A stretch of DNA of 64,000 nt from Actimicrobium sp034313845 (GCF_034313845.1 NZ_JAVIWN010000001.1); one strand, 5' to 3'. Numbered from the stretch's first letter, positions 24,634-33,652 are shown. The notes: a model not told the origin generated them from the sequence alone. Numbers and translations: made by a program.

Positions 24634-25060
24634 CGTTCCTATTTCATCCGCCACGCAGAACCGAATCCCAGTCGCGTCATTGCCCATCGTGTTCACGATC
24701 GGCGAGTGCTACACGCGAGACGAGATTCATGATGTACTCGGCGGTAGCAAGGTGTCCTGTCTGCCAAGCGTAGATGGCAGGTTGGTCGCAGCTTGCCTGA
24801 CTTTGAAGTTCAGTCCAGCAGCACCAGCAGTGGTGCTGTGTGGTCAAGGTCCCAAAACCACTCCTGCTAGCCGGCACTTTGCGTTACAGCGCGAAAAACT
24901 TCCGATATTCATCAAAGAAGCCGCTGGCCGATGGCAGTTTCGCGGTGATTTTCGGGTGGTGGAGTTTTTAGTGCGCGGACCCCGCTTTGAAGAATTCATC
25001 GCCGGCTCGGGTCGTTCGTTGGCAAGCGTGTCCTATGTCGTATTACTGCGGCCAGACTAG
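24602..25060 (+). CDS. Hypothetical small soluble protein
   Basis: A 152 aa frame that looks protein-like from about residue 30: VFTIGECYTRDEIHDVLGGSKVSCLPSVDGRLVAACL, then PAVVLCGQGPKTTPASRHF and WQFRGDFRVVEF. From memory this resembles a widespread uncharacterised domain with Y-T-R-x-E-I-x-x-x-L-G-G and F-R-V motifs, but no name can be assigned with confidence. The start is uncertain: ATG 24602 overlaps the membrane-protein gene, while GTG 24689 begins right at the conserved part; neither has a good ribosome site. Confidence 0.5.
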   Translation: MQSAKTTRLGSVPISSATQNRIPVASLPIVFTIGECYTRDEIHDVLGGSKVSCLPSVDGRLVAACLTLKFSPAAPAVVLCGQGPKTTPASRHFALQREKLPIFIKEAAGRWQFRGDFRVVEFLVRGPRFEEFIAGSGRSLASVSYVVLLRPD

Positions 25061-25102
25061 CGTTCCCGTTGACCTTTTTGATTGTGCGGTGCCGGAGCGT
25101 TG

Positions 25103-25129
25103 GGTGCAATGCCCTTCGGTTATTGCACC
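25103..25129 (+). repeat. REP-like hairpin repeat, copy 2
   Basis: Identical to the 23939 copy over all 27 bases and in the same orientation, with similar flanks (CTAC then T/C-TGACTG). The two copies bracket the hypothetical gene pair at 24133-25060. Confidence 0.8.
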
Positions 25130-25146
25130 CTACTTGACTGGTGGCG

Positions 25147-26748
25147 TTAGCGCCAGTCCGGCGACAGCACCGTCGGCAGCGCCTTCGGCAAGGTATCCGG
25201 AAAGTCCCGGCTGAAATGCAGGCCGCGACTTTCGCGCCGTGACAGCGCGCTGTGCACGATCAGCGACGCCACCTCGACGAGGTTGCGCAATTCCAGCAAG
25301 TCGCGCGTGATCCGGAAGTGCGCGTAGTACTCGTCGATTTCTTCCTTGAGCAAACGAATCCGGTGCTGGGCGCGTTCGAGCCGCTTGGTCGTACGCACGA
25401 TGCCAACGTAATTCCACATGAAGCGGCGCAGCTCGTCCCAGTTGTGCGACAGCACGACTTGTTCGTCAGCATTGTTGACGCGGCTTTCATCCCAGGCGGG
25501 CAGCGGGATTTCTGTGCGGGCCGGTTGCTGTTCGATGAATTGCGCCGCGGCGCGACCGAGCACGATGCATTCGAGCAGTGAATTGCTGGCCAGCCGGTTG
25601 GCACCATGCAGGCCGGTGTAGGACGTCTCGCCTACGGCGTACAAGCCCGGCAAGTCAGTGCGTCCGGACAGGTCCGTGACCACGCCGCCGCAGGTGTAAT
25701 GCGCAGCCGGTACGACCGGGATCGGCTCTTTGGTGATGTCGATACCCAGTTCCAGGCAGCGCGCCAGGATGGTCGGAAAATGCTCTAGCAAAAATTCCGG
25801 TGACTTGTGGCTGATGTCGAGGTCGACGTAATCGAGGCCACGTTTTTTCATTTCGGCGTCGATGGCGCGCGCAACGATATCGCGCGGTGCGAGTTCGGCG
25901 CGCTCGTCCTGTTCCAGCATGAAACGCGTACCAGCGGCGTCCCCGGCGGCAGCGGGCAATTTCAGCATGCCGCCTTCGCCGCGTACGGCTTCGGTGATCA
26001 GGAATGATTTCGCATACGGGTGGTACAAACAGGTCGGATGGAACTGGATGAATTCCATGTTGGCGACGCGGCAACCTGCGCGCCAGGCCATCGCGATGCC
26101 GTCACCTGTCGCGGTGTCCGGATTGGTCGTGTACAGGTAGACCTTGCCGGCACCGCCAGTGGCCAGCACCGTGTGGTCGGCCGCAATCGTGCTGACCTTG
26201 CCGCTCTTGACGTCCTGCACGTACAGGCCGAGGCAATGCGGTTCTTCGCCGCCGCCGGGCAGCTTGTTCGACTTGATCACGTCGATGGCGTAGTGATGTT
26301 CGAGCAGCGTGATGTTCGGATTGTTGCGCACGATCTGTTCGAGCGTGACTTGCACCGCATGGCCGGTCGCATCGGCCGCGTGGATGATGCGGCGCTGGCT
26401 GTGGCCGCCCTCGCGCGTCAGGTGAAAACCCAGTTCGGCGGTGTCGTCACGGGTGAATGGCACTCCTTGTTCGATCAGCCATTCGATCGCTTCGCGGCCA
26501 TGTTCGATGATGAAGCGGGTCGCGCTTTCATCGCACAACCCGGCACCGGCCACCAGTGTGTCGGCGACATGTTCGGCGTAGCTGTCACCGGAGTCGAGCA
26601 CTGCGGCAATGCCGCCCTGGGCCCAGTTACTGGCCCCGTCGAGCAGTTCGCGCTTGGAGATGACAACGACCTTGCGGGTTTTTGCGAGGTGCAAGGCGAC
26701 GGACAATCCGGCCAGTCCGCTGCCGACGATGGCGACATCAAATTTCAT
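25147..26748 (-). CDS. nadB: L-aspartate oxidase
   Basis: A 533 aa FAD enzyme that oxidises L-aspartate to iminoaspartate, the substrate of NadA. The FAD motif VGSGLAGLSVALHLA is at residues 8-22. ASNWAQGGIAAVL, HTREGGHSQRRI-type (here LTREGGHSQRRIIHAADATG), HPTCLYHP and GLHGANRLASNSLLECIVLGRAAA are family hallmarks. The C-terminal helical domain is complete. It converges with the nadA-nadC transcript and ends 17 nt from a REP-like repeat. Confidence 0.94.
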   Translation of the reverse strand: MKFDVAIVGSGLAGLSVALHLAKTRKVVVISKRELLDGASNWAQGGIAAVLDSGDSYAEHVADTLVAGAGLCDESATRFIIEHGREAIEWLIEQGVPFTRDDTAELGFHLTREGGHSQRRIIHAADATGHAVQVTLEQIVRNNPNITLLEHHYAIDVIKSNKLPGGGEEPHCLGLYVQDVKSGKVSTIAADHTVLATGGAGKVYLYTTNPDTATGDGIAMAWRAGCRVANMEFIQFHPTCLYHPYAKSFLITEAVRGEGGMLKLPAAAGDAAGTRFMLEQDERAELAPRDIVARAIDAEMKKRGLDYVDLDISHKSPEFLLEHFPTILARCLELGIDITKEPIPVVPAAHYTCGGVVTDLSGRTDLPGLYAVGETSYTGLHGANRLASNSLLECIVLGRAAAQFIEQQPARTEIPLPAWDESRVNNADEQVVLSHNWDELRRFMWNYVGIVRTTKRLERAQHRIRLLKEEIDEYYAHFRITRDLLELRNLVEVASLIVHSALSRRESRGLHFSRDFPDTLPKALPTVLSPDWR

Positions 26749-26820
26749 GGTGATTATTTTTGTTCGTTGAAAGGAGTACCGACTATAGGTTATTTTTGCA
26801 TTGCCGTTTGGCGGGGCCTG

Positions 26821-28035
26821 TCAGGCTTCGGGCAGGACCGGAATCACCTTGGCAGCAGCCGCTTTGGCGTTGTTGCGCGCCGTCTCGATATCGGCAGCGA
26901 CAGCCAGCGCGACACCCATGCGCCGGTGCGCAAAGGACTCCGGCTTGCCGAACAGGCGGATGTCGGTGCCGGGGATGCGCAACGCATTGGCGACACCATC
27001 GAAGCCGATGCCTTTGGCATCATGACGGCCATAAATCACTGCCGATGCACCTGGTGCTTTTAACGCGACATTGACGGGCAGGCCGAGGATGGCCTTGGCG
27101 TGGATTTCAAATTCACTCTGCACCTGGCTGGCCATGGTGACCATGCCGGTGTCATGCGGACGCGGGCTGACTTCCGAGAACCAGACCTGGTCGCCCTTGA
27201 CGAACAGCTCAACGCCGAACAGGCCGCGTCCGCCAAGGTTGTCGGTGACCGCCTTGGCAATGGCTTGCGCATTGACCAGCGCCGTCGACGCCATCGGGTG
27301 CGGCTGCCAGCTTTCGACGTAATCGCCATTGACCTGGATATGACCGATCGGCTCGCAGAAGGACGTGATGACGACGCCGTGTTCATCGAGCGAGCGCACG
27401 GTCAGCAGGGTGATTTCGTACTCGAAATCGATGAAGCCCTCGACAATGACCCGACCGGCATCAACGCGGCTACCGGCCGCAGCGTAATCCCAGGCGGCCG
27501 CAACTTCATCGGGGCCATCAAGCTTCGATTGGCCTTTGCCGGACGACGACATGACCGGCTTGATGATGCACGGAAAACCGATCTCGGCACACGCCGCCTG
27601 CAGCTCGGCCTTGCTGTCGGCGAAGCGATACGGCGAGGTCGGCAAGTGCAATTCTTCGGCAGCGAGACGGCGGATGCCTTCGCGATTCATCGTCAGCCAG
27701 GCAGCGCGTGCGGTCGGGATCACCGTCACTTCGCCGGCTTGTTCGAGTTCCATCAGGCGGGTGGTGGCGATGGCTTCGATTTCGGGGACGACCAGATCCG
27801 GTTTTTCCAGCGCGATCAGCGCAGCCAATGCGTCGCCGTCGGCCATGTTGATCACGTGCGCGCGGTGGGCAACTTGCTGGCCGGGGGCATCGGCATAGCG
27901 GTCAACGGCGATGACTTCGACGCCCAGTCGTTGCAACGCAATGATGACTTCCTTGCCCAGTTCGCCGGACCCGAGCAGCATGACTTTGGTGGCGTTGGAC
28001 GAGAGCGGGGTGCCGAAGCGGACAGGAGTTTTCAT
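26821..28035 (-). CDS. purT: Formate-dependent phosphoribosylglycinamide formyltransferase
   Basis: A 404 aa ATP-grasp enzyme that uses formate and ATP to formylate GAR in purine synthesis, an alternative to folate-dependent PurN. KVMLLGSGELGKEVIIALQRLG opens the fold. PVMSSSGKGQSKL, IVEGFIDFEYEITLLTVR, GRGLFGVELFVKGDQVWFSEVSPRPHDTGMVT and FGKPESFAHRRMGVALA are PurT signatures. The start at 28035 gives an N-terminus like that of E. coli PurT. Longer frames to 28182 read through spacer. Confidence 0.93.
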   Translation of the reverse strand: MKTPVRFGTPLSSNATKVMLLGSGELGKEVIIALQRLGVEVIAVDRYADAPGQQVAHRAHVINMADGDALAALIALEKPDLVVPEIEAIATTRLMELEQAGEVTVIPTARAAWLTMNREGIRRLAAEELHLPTSPYRFADSKAELQAACAEIGFPCIIKPVMSSSGKGQSKLDGPDEVAAAWDYAAAGSRVDAGRVIVEGFIDFEYEITLLTVRSLDEHGVVITSFCEPIGHIQVNGDYVESWQPHPMASTALVNAQAIAKAVTDNLGGRGLFGVELFVKGDQVWFSEVSPRPHDTGMVTMASQVQSEFEIHAKAILGLPVNVALKAPGASAVIYGRHDAKGIGFDGVANALRIPGTDIRLFGKPESFAHRRMGVALAVAADIETARNNAKAAAAKVIPVLPEA

Positions 28036-28182
28036 GGAGCGTGCCAGTGTGGGAAAAGTGACCCGCATGATACCGCCTGCATCGGATTGATTGGGTTTTC
28101 GGGAATAAAAAGTGGGAGATATTTTGCTGGGAAATGGTGGTTGTGAGTAGTACGAGGATGTGGGACCGTCGTCGGTGTACAT

Positions 28183-28208
28183 GGTGCAATACCCTCCGTT
28201 TATGGCAA
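28183..28208 (-). repeat. Degenerate REP-like repeat
   Basis: One intact arm (GGTGCAAT) and a decayed partner (ATGGCAAC) with the usual spacing, 43 bp from the intact inverted copy at 28251. The pair may form a REP doublet. Confidence 0.5.
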
Positions 28209-28250
28209 CTTACGGATGGATGTCGGTGCGCCACCCGCTCATTCTCGTAG

Positions 28251-28277
28251 GGTGCAATAACCGAAGGGCATTGCACC
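28251..28277 (-). repeat. REP-like hairpin repeat, inverted copy
   Basis: Exact reverse complement of the 23939 copy (GGTGCAATAACCGAAGGG then CATTGCACC), preceded by GTAG. It lies in the gap upstream of purT. Confidence 0.8.
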
Positions 28278-28380
28278 AAATGCACTGGTCGAGGTATTCA
28301 ATACCCTTACCTGCCACGGTCATCGGATGCTGAAACATTAGGCACTCCGCCACGACCTAGCCGGGGACGGCCCGGCAGCC

Positions 28381-28416
28381 GGTTACTTCTTTTTGCTTCG
28401 CCAAAAAGAAGTAACC
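28381..28416. repeat. Perfect 15 bp inverted repeat hairpin
   Basis: GGTTACTTCTTTTTG and its exact complement flank a 6 nt loop (CTTCGC). It is in the 630 bp gene-free stretch between purT and the transporter gene (28036-28668). This type of GGTTACTTCTTTTTG hairpin recurs in intergenic regions of many proteobacteria. On either strand it lacks a clean T-run directly after the stem, so it is not a classical terminator. Confidence 0.7.
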
Positions 28417-28589
28417 AAGAAAAAGGCGACCGCGAGGCGGCTGCCCTTCGGGTTCCCAAAAACGGTAGTCAGTCAAGGGGAGGGTCGCAAACTCGCTTCG
28501 CTCAGACATGCGCCCCTCTTATCCCTTGCCTGACTACCGTTTTTGGCAGCTGCCTCAATGCGGAACACGTCAAAGGCTACTTCAACGTC

Positions 28590-28625
28590 AACGTCAAAAC
28601 CAACGTCAAAACCAACGTCAAAACC
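28590..28625. repeat. 12 bp tandem repeat, three perfect copies
   Basis: AACGTCAAAACC occurs three times head to tail, preceded by shorter AACGTC units. It is intergenic and immediately followed by a REP-like repeat. Copy number in such arrays often differs between strains. Confidence 0.8.
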
Positions 28626-28635
28626 ACAATACAAG

Positions 28636-28662
28636 GGTGCAATAACCGAAGGGCATTGCACC
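28636..28662 (-). repeat. REP-like hairpin repeat, second inverted copy
   Basis: Same 27 bp element as at 28251, ending 6 bp before the stop codon of the transporter gene. As a hairpin just past the stop codon it could protect the mRNA 3' end. Confidence 0.8.
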
Positions 28663-28668
28663 GCCTCC

Positions 28669-30333
28669 TCAGCGATCCTCCGCATACATATCCTTCCCCC
28701 TGGTTTCCTTGACGAACAACATGCCAACGACAAAACAGGCACCCGCAATCACGACCGGATACCAGAGACCGTAATAAATGTCGCCCTTGTAAGCCACCAG
28801 CGCAAAGGCGGTGGTTGGCAACAAGCCGCCGAACCAGCCGTTTCCGAGGTGATACGGCAGCGACATCGCGCTGGTGCGAATCCGGGTCGGGAACATTTCG
28901 ACGAGCATCGCGGCGATCGGGCCGTAGACCATCGTTACGTAAATCATCAGGATCGTCAGCAACAGCAGCACCATCGGCGTATTTATCTGGTCGGGGTCGG
29001 CTCGGGATGGATAGCCGGCCGCCTTGATCGCTTCACCGACTTCCTTCTTGAAAGCCTTTTCCCTGGCCGCCGCGTCGTCTGGCGACAGGATATCGACGTC
29101 ATATCCCTCAATGATTTTGTTGCCGATGGTGATCGAGGCCAGCGAACCGGACGGACCGGCGACGTTGCGATAATTGACCGAGGCATTGGCCAGCACGGTG
29201 CGCGACCGATCACAGGACGAGGTAAATTTTTTGGTGTCGGTCGGGTTGAACAGGAACTGGCAGGTCGACGGGTCGGCGGTGACGACGACCGGCGAATTGA
29301 TCAGTGCGGATTCGAGTGCCGGATTGGCGTAGTGGGTCAGTCCATGAAAAAGCGGAAAAGTGGTCAATGCCGCAATCAGCATGCCGCCCATGATGATTGG
29401 CTTGCGACCTATCCTGTCCGACAGTGATCCGAAGATCAGGAAGAACGGTGTGCCGATCAGCAGGGCAGCGGCGATCAGGATGTTCGCCGTCGAGCTATCG
29501 ACCTTCAGCGTTTGCGTCAAAAAAAACAGCGCATAGAACTGGCCGGTGTACCAGACCACGGCTTGTCCGGCAGTCAGGCCGATCAGCGCGAAAATCACGG
29601 TCTTCAGGTTTTTCCACTGACCGAAGGCTTCCGCCAGCGGTGTCTTCGAGTCCTTGCCTTCGGCTTTCATGCGCGTGAAGGCGGGTGATTCGTCCATCGA
29701 CAACCGAATCCAGACCGACACCGCCAGCAGAAAGACGGAGAGCAGAAATGGTACGCGCCAGCCCCATTGTGCAAAGGCAGTTTCGCCAACTGCGGTGCGC
29801 GTGCCGAGGATCACCAGCAGCGACAGGAACAGGCCCAGCGTGGCGGTGCTCTGGATCCAGGCGGTAAATGCACCGCGCCGGTCGTCGGGCGCATGCTCGG
29901 CCACATACGTCGCTGCACCACCATATTCGCCGCCCAGCGCAAGGCCCTGCACGATGCGCAGCGTGACCAGGACGATGGGCGCGGCAATGCCGATAGCGGC
30001 ATAGTTCGGCAAAATACCCACCAGAAAAGTCGACGCACCCATCAGTACGATCGTGATCAGAAAAGTCGTTTTGCGACCGATCAGGTCGCCGAGACGGCCG
30101 AATACCAGCGCGCCGAACGGCCGCACGATAAAGCCGGCAGCAAACACCATCAACGCAAAAATGAATGCGGTGTTGTCGTCCGTGCCGGCAAAAAATTGCC
30201 TGGCGATGATGACCGCAAGCGCGCCATACAGATAAAAGTCATACCACTCGAAGAGGGAGCCCAGCGACGCCGCAAAAATGACTTTACGCTGCTTCGGAGT
30301 GATCTTGCGCGATGCCGGCGCTGCTCTAGCCAT
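28669..30333 (-). CDS. MHS-family MFS transporter (metabolite:H+ symporter)
   Basis: A 554 aa inner-membrane carrier with 12 predicted helices of the metabolite:H+ symporter type. The SLFEWYDFYLYG motif is in helix 1, FGRLGDLIGRKTTFL in loop 2-3, and FGSLSDRIGRKPII in loop 8-9. About 115 extra residues (ALINSPVVV to QINTP) lie between helices 9 and 10 and would be periplasmic; plain MHS carriers of ~430-450 aa lack them. Substrate unknown; relatives carry small carboxylates, betaines and similar metabolites. AGGAG precedes the ATG at 30333; the longer frame to 30429 is not conserved. Confidence 0.85.
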   Translation of the reverse strand: MARAAPASRKITPKQRKVIFAASLGSLFEWYDFYLYGALAVIIARQFFAGTDDNTAFIFALMVFAAGFIVRPFGALVFGRLGDLIGRKTTFLITIVLMGASTFLVGILPNYAAIGIAAPIVLVTLRIVQGLALGGEYGGAATYVAEHAPDDRRGAFTAWIQSTATLGLFLSLLVILGTRTAVGETAFAQWGWRVPFLLSVFLLAVSVWIRLSMDESPAFTRMKAEGKDSKTPLAEAFGQWKNLKTVIFALIGLTAGQAVVWYTGQFYALFFLTQTLKVDSSTANILIAAALLIGTPFFLIFGSLSDRIGRKPIIMGGMLIAALTTFPLFHGLTHYANPALESALINSPVVVTADPSTCQFLFNPTDTKKFTSSCDRSRTVLANASVNYRNVAGPSGSLASITIGNKIIEGYDVDILSPDDAAAREKAFKKEVGEAIKAAGYPSRADPDQINTPMVLLLLTILMIYVTMVYGPIAAMLVEMFPTRIRTSAMSLPYHLGNGWFGGLLPTTAFALVAYKGDIYYGLWYPVVIAGACFVVGMLFVKETRGKDMYAEDR

Positions 30334-30480
30334 ATGGTCTCCTGATGGTCTGTTTTGTCTCGTCATGCGCCCGCCGGTGGCACATGAACGGATACTGCCG
30401 GGTAGTGGCATCGCAGTGTGCGATGTCAAACTTACGGGATTCTTGCGGCCGGGTTTTCACTTTTACTGCCACGGAATAAT

Positions 30481-30509
30481 TTGCGAACGACCGTACTTAA
30501 TCATGCTAT
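30481..30509 (+). promoter_or_regulatory. Promoter with candidate TetR-type operator before the thiolase gene
   Basis: TTGCGA and TGCTAT are 17 bp apart. The spacer starts with ACGACCGT (30487-30494), which also occurs before the fad gene at 56110, followed in both cases by a base and CTT. A repressor on this site would block the promoter. Confidence 0.5.
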
Positions 30510-30574
30510 TCTCGATTCCCGTTGCAGTACCAATCGCACCGACAGCCCGCTTCCATCCCTTTCAGGAGACCTAA

Positions 30575-31753
30575 ATGACCGACGCAGTCATCGTATCTAC
30601 CGCACGTACCGCTCTTGCCAAATCCTGGAAAGGCGCGTTCAACATGACCCACGGCGCCACGCTGGGCGGTCACGCACTCAAGCACGCGATCGCGCGCGCC
30701 GGCATCGATGCCGGTGAAGTCGAAGACGTCATCATCGGTTGTGCGACTCCTGAAGGTGCCACCGGCAGCAACATCGCGCGCCAGATTGCCTTGCGTGCCG
30801 GCTGTCCGATCACCACTGGAGGCATGACCATCAACCGCTTCTGCTCGTCGGGCCTGCAAACCATCGCCACCGCAGCACAGCGCATCATTGCCGGCGAAGG
30901 CGATATCTACGCTGCCGGCGGTGTCGAGTCGATCTCCTGCGTGCAACAGGAAGCCAACACCCACATGCTGCGCGAAGTCTGGCTGCAGCAAAACAAGCCG
31001 GAGCTGTACTGGCCGATGCTGCAAACCGCCGAGACCGTCGCCAAGCGCTACCACATCAGCCGCGAGCGCCAGGACACCTACGGCGCACAAAGCCAGCAGC
31101 GTGCGCATGCCGCCCTGCTGGCCGGCAAGTTCGATGCAGAGATCGCCCCGATGACCACCATCATGGGCGTCGCCGACAAGGCCACCGGCATGCTGGTCAG
31201 CCGCGAAGTGACGATCTCGGCCGATGAAGGTATCCGTGCAGACACGACCTATGAAGCCGTCTCGAAGATCCGCAGCGCGGTCCCCGGCGGCGTGATTTCG
31301 GCGGGCAATGCCAGCCAGTTTTCGGATGGTGCTTCCGTCGCCATCCTCATGAACAGCCAAGTCGCCGAAGCGCGCGGGCTGACCCCGCTGGGCATTTATC
31401 GCGGCTTTGCAATCGCCGGTTGCGAGCCGGACGAAATGGGTATCGGCCCGGTCTATGCGATTCCGAAGTTGCTGAAAAAAGCTGGCCTGAAAGTCGAGGA
31501 CATCGGCTTGTGGGAACTCAATGAAGCCTTCGCCGTGCAAGTGCTGTATTGCGCCGACACGCTCGGCATTCCGCTTGATCGCCTCAATGTCAACGGCGGT
31601 GCGATTGCAGTTGGTCATCCGTACGGCGTGTCGGGTGCCCGCCTGACCGGTCATGCGCTGATCGAAGGCAAACGTCGTGGCGTCAAGTATGTCGTCGTGA
31701 CGATGTGCATCGGTGGCGGGCAGGGCGCGGCGGGATTGTTTGAAGTGATTTAA
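30575..31753 (+). CDS. Acetyl-CoA C-acyltransferase (thiolase)
   Basis: A 392 aa thiolase, degradative type by length, which splits 3-ketoacyl-CoA with CoA in the last step of beta-oxidation. The acylated nucleophile is Cys90 (NRFCSSGLQ). His348 is in GGAIAVGHPYGVSGAR and the base Cys378 in MCIGGGQG. LWELNEAFAVQ is also typical. It is the first gene of an eight-gene plus-strand cluster. The promoter and operator candidate lie 65 bp upstream and AGGAG precedes the ATG. The exact chain-length range cannot be read from sequence. Confidence 0.92.
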   Translation: MTDAVIVSTARTALAKSWKGAFNMTHGATLGGHALKHAIARAGIDAGEVEDVIIGCATPEGATGSNIARQIALRAGCPITTGGMTINRFCSSGLQTIATAAQRIIAGEGDIYAAGGVESISCVQQEANTHMLREVWLQQNKPELYWPMLQTAETVAKRYHISRERQDTYGAQSQQRAHAALLAGKFDAEIAPMTTIMGVADKATGMLVSREVTISADEGIRADTTYEAVSKIRSAVPGGVISAGNASQFSDGASVAILMNSQVAEARGLTPLGIYRGFAIAGCEPDEMGIGPVYAIPKLLKKAGLKVEDIGLWELNEAFAVQVLYCADTLGIPLDRLNVNGGAIAVGHPYGVSGARLTGHALIEGKRRGVKYVVVTMCIGGGQGAAGLFEVI

Positions 31754-31774
31754 GGCGGTCTTGTAAAACCCTGT

Positions 31775-31807
31775 TCAATTGCAGGCGATTCGATCGCGTG
31801 CAATTGA
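31775..31807 (+). other. Long nested hairpin between thiolase and acyl-CoA dehydrogenase genes
   Basis: Outer arms TCAATTGCA and TGCAATTGA (9 bp) enclose, after one G-G mismatch, inner arms GCGAT and ATCGC around a TCG loop: 14 pairs in 33 nt. No T-run follows, so it is not a plain terminator. It may be an RNA-processing or mRNA-stability element that sets different levels of the two products, or a repressor site. Confidence 0.6.
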
Positions 31808-31826
31808 TTCCTTGCCGGAGCCTCAG

Positions 31827-33641
31827 ATGCAATCCAAGATTTTGTCCCGTCGCGATCTCGATTTTTTGCTCTACGAATGGCTGCATGTCGAGACACTGAC
31901 CGAGCGTGAACGTTTCGCTGACCACTCGGCCGATACCTTCAACGCGGCCATCGACACCTGCGAACGCATCGCTGTCGATCTGTTCGCGCCCCACAATAAA
32001 AAGAGTGACCAGAACGAACCGCATTTCGATGGCACCGCCGTGCACATGATTGGTGATGTCAAGGTCGCGCTCGATGCCTTTAGCGCAGCCGGCCTGATGG
32101 CCGCTGGTCAGGATTTCGACAACGGCGGCATGCAGCTGCCGTGCGTGGTCGAGAAAGCCGGCTTCGCGTATTTCAAGGGGGCCAATGTCGGCACCTCGTC
32201 GTATCCGTTTCTCACCATCGGCAATGCCAACACGCTGATGAAATGCGGCACGCCCGAGCAGATCGACACCTTCGTCAAGCCGATGCTGACCGGCCGGTTT
32301 TTTGGCACGATGTGCCTGTCCGAACCGCAGGCCGGTTCCAGCCTGTCGGACATCGTCACCCGCGCTGAACCGCAAGCCGACGGCAGCTATCGCCTGACCG
32401 GTAACAAGATGTGGATCTCGGCCGGCGAACACGAACTGGCAGAAAACATCGTCCATCTCGTGCTGGCGAAAGTGCCCGGTCCGGATGGCAAACTGATCCC
32501 CGGCGTAAAAGGCATTTCACTGTTCATCGTGCCAAAGATACTGGTCAATGCCGATGGCACTTTGGGCGAGCGCAACGATGTCGTGCTGGCCGGTCTGAAT
32601 CACAAGATGGGGTATCGCGGCACCACCAATTGCCTGCTCAATTTTGGCGAAGGCAAGTTCACGCCGCAGGGCAAGGCGGGCGCGATTGGCTATCTGGTCG
32701 GGACCGTCCACAAGGGCCTGGCCAACATGTTCCACATGATGAACGAGGCGCGCATCGGCGTTGGTCTCGGTGCGGTCATGCTGGGCTATACCGGTTATCT
32801 GCACGCGCTCGACTACGCCCGCAATCGTCCGCAAGGTCGCGCGCCGCAAGCCAAGGACCCGGCCATGCCGCAGTTGCCGATCATCGAACACACCGATGTG
32901 CGGCGCATGTTGCTGGCGCAAAAATCGTATGTGGAAGGCGGCCTGGCGCTGGCGCTGTACTGCTCGAAACTGGTCGATGACGAGCGCACTGCCGCGCCGG
33001 ATGAGCGCACTCGTGCAACGCTGCTGCTCGATATCCTGACGCCGATCGCCAAGTCCTGGCCGTCGCAATGGTGCCTCGAAGCGAACAACCTGGCCATTCA
33101 GGTTCATGGCGGGTACGGCTACACCCGCGAGTACAACGTCGAACAGTTTTATCGCGACAACCGGCTCAATCCGATTCATGAAGGCACCCACGGGATTCAG
33201 GGACTGGACCTGCTCGGGCGCAAAGTGGCGATGCAGGACGGCGCGGCCTTGCACGCACTGTGTGCCGAAATCAAACAGACGGTCGAGCGTGCGACCGCCG
33301 AGCCAGCACTGGCTGTTCAGGCTGGCGCACTGCAAGCCGCATGGCAGCGCATCGTCACCGTTACCGCGACGCTGCATGCCGCCGGCGACCTGAACCGGAC
33401 GCTGGCTAATGCCTCGCTGTACCTCGAAGCATTTGGTCACGCCGTGGTCGCCTGGATCTGGCTGGAACAGGCATTGCTGGCTGTTGATAAAGAGCAGTCG
33501 CACGACGCCGATTTCTACCGGGGTAAACTGCAGGCCTGCCTGTACTTTTACCAATGGGAGCTGCCAAAGATCAATGCGCAACTCGATCTGCTGGCCAGCC
33601 TCGACACGACCACGCTCGACATGCAGGATGCGTGGTTCTAG
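31827..33641 (+). CDS. Acyl-CoA dehydrogenase, long form with C-terminal domain
   Basis: A 604 aa FAD-dependent acyl-CoA dehydrogenase of the FadE5-like branch, longer than the ~380 aa classical enzymes because of an extra C-terminal helical domain (from about residue 470). CLSEPQAGSSLSDIVTRAEP and KMWISAGEHEL form the flavin and substrate site. The catalytic Glu452 sits in IHEGTHGIQGLDLLGRK. QVHGGYGYTREYNVEQFYRD is also family-typical. GGAG precedes the ATG at 31827. It introduces the alpha-beta double bond in beta-oxidation and lies 73 nt behind the thiolase gene. Confidence 0.92.
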   Translation: MQSKILSRRDLDFLLYEWLHVETLTERERFADHSADTFNAAIDTCERIAVDLFAPHNKKSDQNEPHFDGTAVHMIGDVKVALDAFSAAGLMAAGQDFDNGGMQLPCVVEKAGFAYFKGANVGTSSYPFLTIGNANTLMKCGTPEQIDTFVKPMLTGRFFGTMCLSEPQAGSSLSDIVTRAEPQADGSYRLTGNKMWISAGEHELAENIVHLVLAKVPGPDGKLIPGVKGISLFIVPKILVNADGTLGERNDVVLAGLNHKMGYRGTTNCLLNFGEGKFTPQGKAGAIGYLVGTVHKGLANMFHMMNEARIGVGLGAVMLGYTGYLHALDYARNRPQGRAPQAKDPAMPQLPIIEHTDVRRMLLAQKSYVEGGLALALYCSKLVDDERTAAPDERTRATLLLDILTPIAKSWPSQWCLEANNLAIQVHGGYGYTREYNVEQFYRDNRLNPIHEGTHGIQGLDLLGRKVAMQDGAALHALCAEIKQTVERATAEPALAVQAGALQAAWQRIVTVTATLHAAGDLNRTLANASLYLEAFGHAVVAWIWLEQALLAVDKEQSHDADFYRGKLQACLYFYQWELPKINAQLDLLASLDTTTLDMQDAWF

Positions 33642-33652
33642 GAAAGAAAAAA

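Noticed and set aside
26020..28146. Two long plus-strand frames opposite nadB and purT
   Set aside because: Both are shadows of well-conserved housekeeping genes on the other strand.
28543..29427. Frame with repeated Thr-Ser-Lys-Pro upstream of and across the transporter gene
   Set aside because: The repeat is a 12 bp intergenic tandem array, and the rest of the frame is antisense to the MFS gene.
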